This document shows positions 35,801 through 43,564 of a DNA stretch of 64,000 nucleotides, piece after piece. Source of the DNA: Paenibacillus camerounensis (GTDB lineage Bacteria > Bacillota > Bacilli > Paenibacillales > Paenibacillaceae); the NCBI RefSeq assembly GCF_000723885.1, contig NZ_CCDG010000035.1, positions 62,001 through 126,000 on the forward strand. Reading direction: 5' to 3'. How positions within the stretch are numbered: position 1 is the stretch's first letter; the number at the start of each line of letters is the position of its first letter. A program made the translations under genes and the position numbers. The notes under the pieces were generated by a model, which saw nothing but the letters and a program-made list of their open reading frames with translations, ran no database searches and had not been told where the DNA came from.

Positions 35801-36180
35801 TGACGATTGAATTTGACAACAATCAGCCGATATATCTTCAGATCATGAACTACCTCAAAGGCGAGATTATTACTGGCAAGCTGAAGCCTGGCGACAAAAT
35901 CCCCTCAGTACGTGAGCTTGCCACTGAACTGCAGATTAATCCGAACACCGTGCAAAGAACCTTTCAGGAACTGGAGCGTGAAGAGATTGTGGAGACAAGG
36001 CGCGGCATGGGCAGATATGTAACCGGGAGGGAAGAGACGATTATGAAGATTAAACGGGAAATGGCTCAGGATATTCTGGACCGGTTCGTCCGCGGCATGC
36101 AGGAGCTCGGCTTCCAGAGTGAAGAGATTGTAAAGGCCGTTGCTGATAATATCGCTGCCAAAGAAAGCAGAGGGGTGTAA
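35800..36180 (+). CDS. GntR-family regulator (YtrA-like)
   Basis: This 126-residue regulator has an N-terminal winged helix (about residues 8-72: GDKIPSVRELATELQINPNT, then VQRTFQELEREEIVETRRGMG) and only a short helical tail. That is the YtrA subfamily plan, without a large effector domain. Its ATG shares one base with the permease stop. Such proteins repress their own ABC operon until cell-wall antibiotics act. It sits third in the operon here, while in B. subtilis ytrA is near the start. The likely operator is at 34018-34040. Confidence 0.92.
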   Translation: MTIEFDNNQPIYLQIMNYLKGEIITGKLKPGDKIPSVRELATELQINPNTVQRTFQELEREEIVETRRGMGRYVTGREETIMKIKREMAQDILDRFVRGMQELGFQSEEIVKAVADNIAAKESRGV

Positions 36181-36182
36181 GG

Positions 36183-36884
36183 GTGGACAGCATACTTCAG
36201 GTACAGCAGGTTTCGAAAAAATACGGCTTCAAGCAGGCGCTGAATCAGGTTTCCTTTGAGCTCGGTGCCGGTAAAATTGTCGGACTGCTCGGCAGCAACG
36301 GCAGCGGTAAAAGCACAATCATGAAACTGATTGCCGGACTTCTCCGCCCTGGCTCAGGCAGCATTTCTGTGCTGGGGCTTCCGGTTGGCGAAGCGAGTAA
36401 GGCCCTTGTATCCTTCATGCCGGACCGGCCGCTGACAGAGAAATGGATGAAGGTAGGCGATGCGCTGAAGTTCATGGAGGATTTCTACGCGGATTTTGAC
36501 CGGATTAAGGCACGCCGGATGCTGGAGTTCATGAAGCTCAGTGAAAAGGAGCGCGTGACCTCCCTGTCTAAAGGAATGAGCGAGCGCCTGCAGCTTACTC
36601 TTGCCCTTTCACGGAAAGCCCGGCTGTATATGCTTGACGAACCGATTGGCGGCGTGGACCCGGTAGCCCGGACCAAAATCCTCAATGCCCTGATGGAGTT
36701 TTATGAAGAAGACAGCACAATTCTGCTCTCGACCCACCTGGTTTCGGATATCGAACGGATTTTTGATGAGGTAATCTTTATAAAAGAAGGAGAAATTGTC
36801 TTGCACAGTGATGCTGAGAAATTACGGCTGCAGCGCGGCATAAGCATTGATGAGCTGTTTAAAGAGGTGTATGCGGAATGCTGA
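36183..36884 (+). CDS. ABC transporter ATP-binding protein (YtrB-like)
   Basis: This 233-residue ATPase of a second exporter in the same operon has Walker A GSNGSGKST, a degenerate signature LSKGMSERLQLTLAL, Walker B LYMLDEPIGGVDP and switch His in STHLVSD. The short length and LSKGM signature are like YtrB/EcsA-type ATPases. The GTG start is 2 bp after the regulator stop and has AGGGGTG upstream. It pairs with the permease that overlaps its last 7 bp. Confidence 0.92.
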   Translation: MDSILQVQQVSKKYGFKQALNQVSFELGAGKIVGLLGSNGSGKSTIMKLIAGLLRPGSGSISVLGLPVGEASKALVSFMPDRPLTEKWMKVGDALKFMEDFYADFDRIKARRMLEFMKLSEKERVTSLSKGMSERLQLTLALSRKARLYMLDEPIGGVDPVARTKILNALMEFYEEDSTILLSTHLVSDIERIFDEVIFIKEGEIVLHSDAEKLRLQRGISIDELFKEVYAEC

Positions 36885-37609
36885 AGCTGATTCGTTATGA
36901 TTTTCGGCGCAGCCGTGACAGGATATTGGCGGCAATGGTCATCTTAGTGCTGTTTCATATCGGGATCTGGTTATCCTCTGATTCTTCAGTTAGTGACACT
37001 GTATCCGCACACCTGGTTGCCTATTTCTCTATCGGTGCAGTTTTTCTGTTCTTCGCATCATTTAATTATAACCGTAATCTGAAATCCTATCAGCGGCAGC
37101 TCCTTCCGGTAAAAGCTTTGTACACCGTGCTTTCTCCGCTGTTGCTATACTGGCTGCTTCTTGTCTGCCTGCTGATCATCGGGCTGCTTCAGCTCGGCCT
37201 GTATATCCTGTTTTATTCGGCGGATTTTCTGCCGGCGAATTTTTGGACGGTGGCAGCGCGCAGTGTGCTGCAATGCACCTGGTCAGCCGGATTCGTTCTG
37301 CTTATGATCATGTTTGCCAGTACAGTAGCCAGAAGTATTCCGCTTAATAAAAAAATATGGGTTACCCTTATCATCGTGTTTGGTCTGCAGAGCGCAGTCG
37401 GCTATCTCGAGGAGCTGCTGTTCAGCAATTATTTTATGGGCATTGATAGTGCTTTCCGGTTCGAGATTGTAAAAGCTTCGGATATTCCGAGCGGGCTTGA
37501 AATGCTTTATGCAGGCTCCGGTCCGTGGCCTTTTTTCTTTGAAGCCGGTATTGCATTGCTGCTGATCTATGGGATGACCGTGCTTATTCAGAAAAAAACA
37601 GAGGTCTAA
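36878..37609 (+). CDS. ABC transporter permease
   Basis: This 243-residue integral membrane protein has about six hydrophobic helices with basic cytoplasmic ends; the N-terminus MLKLIRYDFRRSRDR is a typical permease lead-in. It is not strongly related to the first permease of this operon. It overlaps the ATPase gene by 7 bp and is the last gene of the five; a strong terminator follows. It probably forms the second export channel. The substrate is unknown. Confidence 0.88.
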   Translation: MLKLIRYDFRRSRDRILAAMVILVLFHIGIWLSSDSSVSDTVSAHLVAYFSIGAVFLFFASFNYNRNLKSYQRQLLPVKALYTVLSPLLLYWLLLVCLLIIGLLQLGLYILFYSADFLPANFWTVAARSVLQCTWSAGFVLLMIMFASTVARSIPLNKKIWVTLIIVFGLQSAVGYLEELLFSNYFMGIDSAFRFEIVKASDIPSGLEMLYAGSGPWPFFFEAGIALLLIYGMTVLIQKKTEV

Positions 37610-37622
37610 ATATAGCAGGAAC

Positions 37623-37664
37623 ATAAAAGAGAGCAGGGCATATAACAGCGCTGCTCTCTTTTAT
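37623..37664. terminator. bidirectional terminator
   Basis: A perfect 14-bp stem ATAAAAGAGAGCAG / CTGCTCTCTTTTAT (37623-37636 with 37651-37664) lies between the convergent ABC operon and PilZ gene. Confidence 0.9.
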
Positions 37665-37675
37665 GCACACAAATA

Positions 37676-38050
37676 TTATTGAGCTTTCAGCCTGTTCGTC
37701 CATAGCTCCAGCTCACGCGCCAGCTGTTCATCCTCGGCCTCGCTGAGCTCAAGCCGCACCCCGTATTGAAACTGTCCGATCCCGAACATCCAGCCCCAGC
37801 GTACACTGCCTTCAAACTGCAGATTCTCTTCAGCCAGCCGGAAATGAATGATCAGCTTGGTATCGCCTGAAGTAAAGCGGAGGTTCAGCGAGGTGCGAAC
37901 CTTACAGCCTGAGCGGCTGAGATCTAGCAGCACACCCTCGGTTAATTTGCCGGCGCCCGGACCGTTATTTCCTGCTGGAACCTCAAGCCAGCACTGGATC
38001 GGCTGGTTCATCACATATCGGAATGGTTCTTTTCTGCTGGAGTCGTCCAT
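37676..38050 (-). CDS. PilZ domain protein
   Basis: This ~124-residue cytosolic protein has a PilZ-type beta-barrel: the core motif LLDLSRSGCKVRT (D-x-S-x-x-G) near residue 44, strands RFTSGDTKLIIHF and WMFGIGQFQYGVRL, and a C-terminal helix. The upstream Arg-rich element is present as RKEPFR near the N-terminus rather than the canonical RxxxR, so cyclic di-GMP binding is likely but not assured. The start at 38050 is six bases after GGAGG; an ATG one codon earlier is the alternative. It could read out the product of the diguanylate cyclase encoded at 38955 in the same region. Confidence 0.85.
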   Translation of the reverse strand: MDDSSRKEPFRYVMNQPIQCWLEVPAGNNGPGAGKLTEGVLLDLSRSGCKVRTSLNLRFTSGDTKLIIHFRLAEENLQFEGSVRWGWMFGIGQFQYGVRLELSEAEDEQLARELELWTNRLKAQ

Positions 38051-38177
38051 CATTTACCTCCGCCTGTTTTTTTGCTATTATAGCGGAATGGCAGATTGAG
38101 AACAATCTACTATAGTGCCATTTTTAAAAGATTCTTTCTAAAATTATTTTAACGGGAACAAAAGGGGCGTACGGATC

Positions 38178-38783
38178 ATGTATCAGTATGATAATGAAAG
38201 CTTCCTCGAGCACAAATTTGATTATGCTGCTTTGCAGGACGGGGAGCTGAACAGCTGTACCTTTGAGCGCTGTTCATTTAAGGGGGCATCGATGGAGGAA
38301 GTGGCCACCAGCGGCTGCAGATTCATCGATTGTGATTTCTCGGGGGCACAGCTGAATGCTTCACTGCATAAGGGGGCGGCTTTTACAAACTGCAAATTTA
38401 CAGGGGCTAATCTGTTCGTTGCCCGGTTTGTGGACTGTAAAATGACCGGCTCCGACTTCGCCAATGCTTCCATGGACGGCATTACGCTGGACGGCGGGGA
38501 CTGGTCTTATACTAACCTCCGTCACGTTAATCTGACACGGCAGGATTTGCGGGGCATCCGGTTCACAGAGGCGGATATGCTGGGCTGCAATCTGCAGAAA
38601 AGCGATCTGCGCGGCGCTGATCTGAGCAGAGTACGGCTGAGCCAGTGCAAGCTTGACGGGGCAGATCTGCGGGATGCCAAGCTAGAGGGCATTGATCTGA
38701 AGAGCCTGGATCTCAAAAACGTGCGGATGGATGTCGAGCAGGCAGTGCTCCTGGCCCGATCTTTAGGAGCTAAGGTAGACTGA
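38178..38783 (+). CDS. pentapeptide-repeat protein (Qnr/McbG-like)
   Basis: This 201-residue right-handed beta-helix protein is built of repeats A(D/N)LxX. Clear runs include GANLFVARFVDCKM, RHVNLTRQDLRGIRF and SDLRGADLSRVRLSQCKLDGADLRDAKL. It is about the length of Qnr proteins, and the rod shape mimics DNA, so some members protect gyrase from inhibitors. Most chromosomal homologs have no proven function, and resistance is not implied. It is a single gene whose ATG follows AAAAGGGG, with a hairpin terminator behind it. Confidence 0.88.
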   Translation: MYQYDNESFLEHKFDYAALQDGELNSCTFERCSFKGASMEEVATSGCRFIDCDFSGAQLNASLHKGAAFTNCKFTGANLFVARFVDCKMTGSDFANASMDGITLDGGDWSYTNLRHVNLTRQDLRGIRFTEADMLGCNLQKSDLRGADLSRVRLSQCKLDGADLRDAKLEGIDLKSLDLKNVRMDVEQAVLLARSLGAKVD

Positions 38784-38801
38784 GAAGGTTAAGCGGAATA
38801 A

Positions 38802-38848
38802 GGCAGCAGCCCCGCTCTTTAAGGAGAGGAGGGAGCTGCTTTTTTTGT
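38802..38848 (+). terminator. terminator after pentapeptide-repeat gene
   Basis: AGCAGC and GCTGCT close an imperfect hairpin (GGCAGCAGCCCCGCTC pairing with GAGGAGGGAGCTGC). It runs into seven T at 38840-38847. Confidence 0.78.
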
Positions 38849-38954
38849 GTGATTAGAATCAGCAAAGGGATAAAATACATAATAGTACGCTTACTGCTGT
38901 ACCTGTTTTATCCGATATATAATTAACGACTCATTTCGACAAGGGGACATGTCT

Positions 38955-40586
38955 ATGTCATTTAACCTGCGGACTTTTTTTTCAGGCGCCTTCGCCGTCA
39001 TTATTATTCTCCTTACAGCCCTGCTTATCTGGATTATCGGTAGCCAATCTACAAAATCTGTAGAACGGGGCATTGGCGGATCGCTCGCAGAAGAAGCTTA
39101 TCAGATGGCTGAGAAGCTGGATCATTTCATGTGGTCACGCTCCGGTGAGGTGCAGGTGCTCAGCAAGCTTAACGCTTTTCAGGAGCCGTATGACAAGGAA
39201 GAAATCAGCGGCCTGCTTAACCAGTTGAAGAGCAGTCTGCCCGTATTCACCTGGGTGGGCTTTCTGGATACAGAAGGAAATGTGCTCTCATCCACAGATG
39301 ATATTCTGGCCGGACAGAATATCAGCCAGAGGCCTGTATTTCAGGAAGGAATTAAAGACTTGTTCGTGGGGGATGTCCACGATGCTGTACTGCTGTCGAA
39401 GCTGCTGCCCAATCCCGGCGGTGAAGACTTGCAGTTCGTCGATGTCAGTGTTCCGGTATATAACAAACAGAATCAAACGACGGGTGTTCTGGCGGCACAT
39501 CTCAGCTGGGAATGGTCACGTGAAGTCGAGCAATCTATCATGGCACCGCTGAAGGACAGGCTGAGCAATGTTGAGGTGCTTGTAGTCAGCCGCAAGGATG
39601 ACACTGTGCTGCTGGGTCCGGACAGTCTGATCGGGACAAAGCTGTCAGATACAGCACTGCAAAGAGCACGTGAGGGTGAGAACTCATGGATAGTAGAGCA
39701 GACGAAGGGCAAAGACACTTATCTGACAGGATATTCTATCGGTGACGGATATCTTAACTACCCCGGCCTTGGCTGGACGGTCATTATCCGGCAGCCGGCA
39801 GACATTGCCTTCGCTTCGGTGCATCAATTTGAACGGTTTATTATATTGATCGGCCTTGCGGCGGCTGTGGTCTTCGGGATCATCGGATGGCTCCTGGCCG
39901 GCTGGATTTCCCGGCCGCTCCATGACATTTCCCGCACAGCAGATATGCTGAGCTCGGGCGCCTATGTGGAGATTCCTACCTCGGCCAGAATTAAAGATGT
40001 GGCTGTCCTCTCCGCATCTCTGCAGAATCTGGTTGATAATTTGACCAAAACAGAGAGCAAGCTCAGTTATATGTCTAATAAGGCTATGCATGATGCGTTG
40101 ACCGGACTGCCTAACCGTACAGCGCTGAATGAATTTATGTCTCATGCGGTCAGCAAGGCTAAGCAGAACCAGTCTACACTAAGTATCCTGTATCTTGATC
40201 TGGACGGCTTCAAGAAGGTAAATGACTCATTTGGTCATGCTACAGGTGACGTTCTGCTGCAGCAGGTGGCGGGGAGGCTGCTCGAATCTACCCGTGATCA
40301 TGAGATTGTAGCACGGCTTGGCGGAGATGAGTTCGTTGTCATCCTGCATACTTCAGCAGGTAAGCCGATGCAGGAAGCGGAGGTTGTTGCTACCCGAATA
40401 ATCAAGAAGCTGAATCAGCCGTTCCTGATTGGTGGCGAGAACCTTCATATCGGCTGCAGTGTTGGAGCCGCTGTATGGTCACCGGATGCCGGGGAGCCTG
40501 ACGACACGATGCGCCTGGCGGACGAAGCGCTGTATATCTCCAAGCGCAGCGGCAAAAACCGGATTACCTTTGAGGCGGCGAGCTGA
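38955..40586 (+). CDS. membrane-bound diguanylate cyclase (dCache-HAMP-GGDEF)
   Basis: This ~543-residue protein makes cyclic di-GMP. A first transmembrane helix (about 10-31) and a large extracellular dCache-like sensor (about 35-285) come first. A second helix (about 293-315), a HAMP domain and a short coiled coil follow. The C-terminal GGDEF domain starts DALTGLPNR, and the active-site loop RLGGDEF is intact. The inhibitory I-site reads RDHE instead of RxxD, so product inhibition may be weak or absent. No EAL domain is present. The start at 38955 is eight bases after AAGGGG; an ATG at 38949 is too close. The signal is unknown. Confidence 0.93.
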   Translation: MSFNLRTFFSGAFAVIIILLTALLIWIIGSQSTKSVERGIGGSLAEEAYQMAEKLDHFMWSRSGEVQVLSKLNAFQEPYDKEEISGLLNQLKSSLPVFTWVGFLDTEGNVLSSTDDILAGQNISQRPVFQEGIKDLFVGDVHDAVLLSKLLPNPGGEDLQFVDVSVPVYNKQNQTTGVLAAHLSWEWSREVEQSIMAPLKDRLSNVEVLVVSRKDDTVLLGPDSLIGTKLSDTALQRAREGENSWIVEQTKGKDTYLTGYSIGDGYLNYPGLGWTVIIRQPADIAFASVHQFERFIILIGLAAAVVFGIIGWLLAGWISRPLHDISRTADMLSSGAYVEIPTSARIKDVAVLSASLQNLVDNLTKTESKLSYMSNKAMHDALTGLPNRTALNEFMSHAVSKAKQNQSTLSILYLDLDGFKKVNDSFGHATGDVLLQQVAGRLLESTRDHEIVARLGGDEFVVILHTSAGKPMQEAEVVATRIIKKLNQPFLIGGENLHIGCSVGAAVWSPDAGEPDDTMRLADEALYISKRSGKNRITFEAAS

Positions 40587-40615
40587 TTTTATGCACGAAT
40601 TCGCCTGAACAGTAG

Positions 40616-40669
40616 AAAGCTCTTTTGGCCTGCAGCATGCTAGACCTGCCGCAGCTCAAAAGAGCTTTT
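40616..40669 (+). terminator. terminator after diguanylate cyclase gene
   Basis: A 12-bp stem AAAGCTCTTTTG (40616-40627) / CAAAAGAGCTTT (40657-40668) has a GC-rich loop and T-rich tails on both strands. Confidence 0.85.
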
Positions 40670-40698
40670 ATATTTGTGCAAAAGTGTATATAGGACGA

Positions 40699-40824
40699 TT
40701 AGCGCAGTTTTTTACGCGGGTTAGACCACCATTTAATCCATAGGTTCTCCTCGTCGTCATGAAAGAACTTGATTCCAATCCATTTTAGAGGTGTCCACAC
40801 CTCTTTAAAATAATATGAAGGCAT
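40699..40824 (-). CDS. 41-residue Trp-rich basic small protein
   Basis: This short gene is easy to miss. The product starts MPSYYFKEVWTPLKWIGIKF and ends NLWIKWWSNPRKKLR: five Trp, many Phe/Tyr and a basic tail, so it is amphipathic and probably membrane-associated. The ATG is preceded 11 bases upstream by a perfect AAGGAGGG. On the minus strand TTGTTA and TAATAT, 17 bp apart, form a possible promoter. It lies next to a lysis-like cassette. The product was not recognised, but the ribosome binding site, promoter and residue composition support a real gene. A spore or membrane peptide role is speculation. Confidence 0.55.
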   Translation of the reverse strand: MPSYYFKEVWTPLKWIGIKFFHDDEENLWIKWWSNPRKKLR

Positions 40825-40995
40825 AGTCTTTTATACCCTCCTTATAGTTAATTTTTACTATATATTACGCCTGAATTTATAGATTAACAAGACATGTCAA
40901 AAAAAAATAAAAATTTATATTAAATCAGAGTGTTCGCTATAAGCACAAGCCATCTTTCAAAAAGTGCATTTAATATAGGGAAAGGATGTGAGAGT

Positions 40996-41793
40996 ATGAC
41001 TAATGCCGAGTTTATTGCCCGGATTGTTCCTTTTGCGGTAGCGGATATGCAGCGCAGCCACATTGCCGCTTCGCTTACCATAGCCCAGGCTGCACTGGAA
41101 TCCGGCTGGGGCAAGAGCGGACTGACGGAGAAGGCCAACAACCTGTTCGGCATAAAGGGCAGCGGACCGGCAGGAAGCGTAGCTGTCAGGACTACGGAAT
41201 ACATGAACGGCAAGCCTGTGCAGGTTACTGCAGCCTTCCGTGCTTATAACAACTGGGGTGAGTCGGTAGCTGACCATTCTGCGCTTATTATCGGCGGTGT
41301 ATCATGGAACCGTAATCTTTACAGCAGAGTAATCGGTGTGGACGGACGGGCAGCGGCCAGGGAAATAGCTGCGGCGGGTTATGCCACTGACCCGAACTAT
41401 TCGGCTAAACTGATTCAGATCATGAATACTTACAATTTATACCAATATGACGAAATCAAGGAGGATGATGAGATGTCGGCTGAAGACAGACAAAAGCTTG
41501 CCAGCCTGGAAACGGAGCTTAAAGACCTGCGTGTGTTGCTTGCCGCGCTTACAGTCAGCCGGGATACACTCAAAACCGGTGTGCAGGAGCAGGGGCAGTC
41601 GATTAAAAATGCAGCGGACCGGCTTACCGTGATCGAAGGGCGGGCGGTAATGAATGTACCGGCCTGGGCAGAGCCGGCAGTTAATGCTGCTGTTGCTGCC
41701 GGGCTGCTGGATACGCCGACAGGCGGAAGCTACGACTTCTACCGTCTGCTCACCGTACTTCACAGAGCGGGACTGCTGGTGACCGGGAGGTGA
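40996..41793 (+). CDS. glucosaminidase-type endolysin/autolysin
   Basis: This 265-residue peptidoglycan hydrolase has an N-terminal ~150-residue glucosaminidase (FlgJ/LytG, lysozyme-like) domain that starts ARIVPFAVADMQRSHI and carries the catalytic Glu in AQAALESGWGKSGL. It also has NNLFGIKGSG, FRAYNNWGESVADH and YATDPNYSAKL. A coiled-coil linker and a C-terminal domain repeating ALTV and PAWAEPAVNAAVAAGLLDTP follow. There is no signal peptide, so release may depend on the adjacent holin-like protein. The start at 40996 follows AAAGGATGTGAGA; a longer upstream reading frame adds no domain. It is followed 5 bp later by the holin-like gene, forming a phage-type lysis pair without other phage genes. 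Confidence 0.88.
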   Translation: MTNAEFIARIVPFAVADMQRSHIAASLTIAQAALESGWGKSGLTEKANNLFGIKGSGPAGSVAVRTTEYMNGKPVQVTAAFRAYNNWGESVADHSALIIGGVSWNRNLYSRVIGVDGRAAAREIAAAGYATDPNYSAKLIQIMNTYNLYQYDEIKEDDEMSAEDRQKLASLETELKDLRVLLAALTVSRDTLKTGVQEQGQSIKNAADRLTVIEGRAVMNVPAWAEPAVNAAVAAGLLDTPTGGSYDFYRLLTVLHRAGLLVTGR

Positions 41794-41798
41794 ATGCC

Positions 41799-42080
41799 AT
41801 GGTTAATGAGGCGCTTAACAATGTGTTAGCTTTCGCATCCGTACTGGCTGTGTTTGTTATGGCGCTTGTCCAGCTGGTGAAGAACAGTGTCAATCTTCCC
41901 AAGCAGCTTGTTCCGGCAGTAGGCCTGGCGGTCGGTCTTATTGTCGGAGCTGTTTCTTATCCGTTTACGGATATGCCGCTGGTGCTCCGGCTGTGGGCCG
42001 GCGGGCTGGCTGGCCTGTCGGCTACCGGTTTGTTCGAGCTTGCTTTTAACAAAAGAGACGGAACAACGAAGGACAAGTGA
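41799..42080 (+). CDS. holin-like small membrane protein
   Basis: This 93-residue protein has two to three hydrophobic helices (about residues 8-28, 35-57 and 63-80), short loops and a charged C-terminal tail (FNKRDGTTKDK), the profile of phage holins. The ATG at 41799 follows GGGAGGTG at good distance; a GTG nine bases earlier overlaps the endolysin stop. Directly downstream of a glucosaminidase it would open the membrane or recruit the enzyme. No other phage structural genes are near, so it may be a domesticated lysis module. The assignment rests on size and context. Confidence 0.72.
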   Translation: MVNEALNNVLAFASVLAVFVMALVQLVKNSVNLPKQLVPAVGLAVGLIVGAVSYPFTDMPLVLRLWAGGLAGLSATGLFELAFNKRDGTTKDK

Positions 42081-42201
42081 TATACCCGGTAGTCGCCAGT
42101 GGCAGTAAGGTTGTACTTTTGCCTGCTGGTGATAAGAACAAGCCATCAAAGGCTGAAGTTAATATGATAAATTATGCCTGAGAAAAAAGGAGGTGCTCTT
42201 G

Positions 42202-42624
42202 ATGGGAACTTATCTTGATGCCAGAACATCACAGAATGCCAGTACGGCGAACTCTATTGCCATTCCGATCCTGGTTATTAATACGCCGCAGCTATTTGGC
42301 CAGATCGGCCTGCTTACCGGGGGAGTTACGACGAATCCGCGTGCATTGCTGAAAGGCACAATCTCTGTGCAGGTTCCGCTCGCGCTTGTCGGAATAACCA
42401 TTACCATCGTGAGGGGAACCGATCCGACCGATCCAGTTGTCTACTCTGCTACTTCTACCTTTAGCCTGAGTCTGCTGGCTCCGCAGGTTATCGCATTTTC
42501 AGCTGCTGACTTTAATCCTCCGGTGACGCCGCAGCTGACTTATACTGCATTCGTGTCTTCTAACCTGCTTGGAACAGTTCGTGTAGGTCCGGAGAGCTTT
42601 GACGGAATCCTGGTTTCTGACTAA
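42202..42624 (+). CDS. hypothetical beta-rich protein, possibly spore surface
   Basis: This 140-residue protein has no Cys or Trp and is rich in Thr, Val, Ile, Leu and Ala, with alternating beta-strand patterns such as GTISVQVPLALVGITITIVR and STFSLSLLAPQVIAF. It resembles the compact jelly-roll heads of exosporium-type proteins, but no family was confirmed. The ATG is eight bases after AAAAAAGGAGG. It lies between the lysis pair and a YjcZ-type sporulation peptide, consistent with expression in the spore-forming cell. Function unknown. Confidence 0.62.
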   Translation: MGTYLDARTSQNASTANSIAIPILVINTPQLFGQIGLLTGGVTTNPRALLKGTISVQVPLALVGITITIVRGTDPTDPVVYSATSTFSLSLLAPQVIAFSAADFNPPVTPQLTYTAFVSSNLLGTVRVGPESFDGILVSD

Positions 42625-42731
42625 CTGCTGCCGACAGCGCAGCTTGCCATGCTTATACAGTATGGCAGGCTGCATCCAGGCTGTTTTCCCAAAAAAAGTC
42701 TGATTTGCCCAGTCTGCGCAGAGCCGTTATA

Positions 42732-42740
42732 CATACTCTA
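42732..42740 (+). promoter_or_regulatory. candidate SigE/SigK -10 element
   Basis: CATACTCTA fits the sigma-K -10 pattern CATAnnnTA and resembles sigma-E. It lies about 34 bp upstream of a YjcZ-like sporulation gene. No clear -35 was found, so this is weak. Confidence 0.35.
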
Positions 42741-42773
42741 TCCTGTAGTCATCATTTTGAAGGAGGTTATCTC

Positions 42774-42908
42774 ATGGGTGCAGATTGCGGATACGGCGGT
42801 AATGTTGGTGGCGCTAATGTAGGTCCTGTAGGTCCTTGGACATCTACTGGTGCGATTCTGGTTCTTTATATCCTGCTTGTTATTATCTTGAGTGCCTGCT
42901 TCATCTAA
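42774..42908 (+). CDS. YjcZ-family tiny sporulation membrane protein
   Basis: This 44-residue protein begins with a Gly/Asn-rich segment (GADCGYGGNVGGANVG) and ends with one membrane helix (AILVLYILLVIILSACFI). This is the pattern of the YjcZ/SscA tiny transmembrane proteins made during sporulation in Bacillales. The start ATG at 42774 has a perfect GAAGGAGG upstream; the longer open frame above it is non-coding. A candidate sigma-E/K -10 element lies upstream. It probably sits in the spore membrane or assists coat assembly. Confidence 0.8.
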   Translation: MGADCGYGGNVGGANVGPVGPWTSTGAILVLYILLVIILSACFI

Positions 42909-42922
42909 TGGGGGTCCCCTAT

Positions 42923-42961
42923 GCATGTTCCCGTTACAGCGGGAGCATGCTTTTTTTTTTG
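42923..42961 (+). terminator. Rho-independent terminator
   Basis: An 11-bp stem GCATGTTCCCG / CGGGAGCATGC (one G-U) is followed by ten or more T, 14 bp after the YjcZ-like gene. Confidence 0.93.
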
Positions 42962-43023
42962 TTGCGACCTGCGGGTGCAGTTAGGGTATACTGGAGAAAA
43001 ATGGCTGGAGGTATTGCAGCAAG

Positions 43024-43476
43024 ATGATTATAAGAAGACTGGCTGAGCATGAGCATCCGCTGATAGAATTGCTGCTCTCAGCAGACCCTTGCCGTAAGAA
43101 AGTCGAGGCTTACCTGAAAAGAGGAGAGTGTTTTGCAGGATTCATAGATGACGAGCCTGCAGGTGTATTTGTGCTTCTTCCGACGAGACCGGACACAATT
43201 GAGCTGGTGAATGTGGCTGTGGAGGCTAAACATCAGGGCAGAGGAATCGGTAAACAACTGATTTTACATGCGGTTCAATACGCTGCGCTGCTTGGATACC
43301 GGACAATGGAGTTAGGAACCGGTAATTCGAGCGTGAATCAGCTGGCTTTATATCAAAAATGCGGTTTTCGTATTGTCGGGGTTGACCTCGATTTTTTTAC
43401 AAGACATTATCCTGAGGTTATTTACGAGAACGGGATGATCTGCAGGGATATGCTGCGTCTGTCTAAGAATCTTTAA
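43024..43476 (+). CDS. GNAT-family N-acetyltransferase
   Basis: This 150-residue acetyl-CoA-dependent transferase has the acetyl-CoA-binding motif A as VEAKHQGRGIGKQL (Q/R-x-x-G-x-G/A) near residue 78 and the motif B region NQLALYQKCGFRIVGVDLDFF. The ATG at 43024 is preceded by GGAGG at slightly long distance (12 bases). It is monocistronic. The acceptor (protein N-terminus, amine or small molecule) is not predictable; the LDFF...HYPE tail resembles YoaA/YesJ-like subfamilies only loosely. Confidence 0.85.
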   Translation: MIIRRLAEHEHPLIELLLSADPCRKKVEAYLKRGECFAGFIDDEPAGVFVLLPTRPDTIELVNVAVEAKHQGRGIGKQLILHAVQYAALLGYRTMELGTGNSSVNQLALYQKCGFRIVGVDLDFFTRHYPEVIYENGMICRDMLRLSKNL

Positions 43477-43564
43477 CTCACAAACAACTATTTAAATAAA
43501 ATGAACGATAATTGAGAGTTAAACGTATTACAAGAATAAAATTCAAAGCAGGGAGAGGTTGTTT

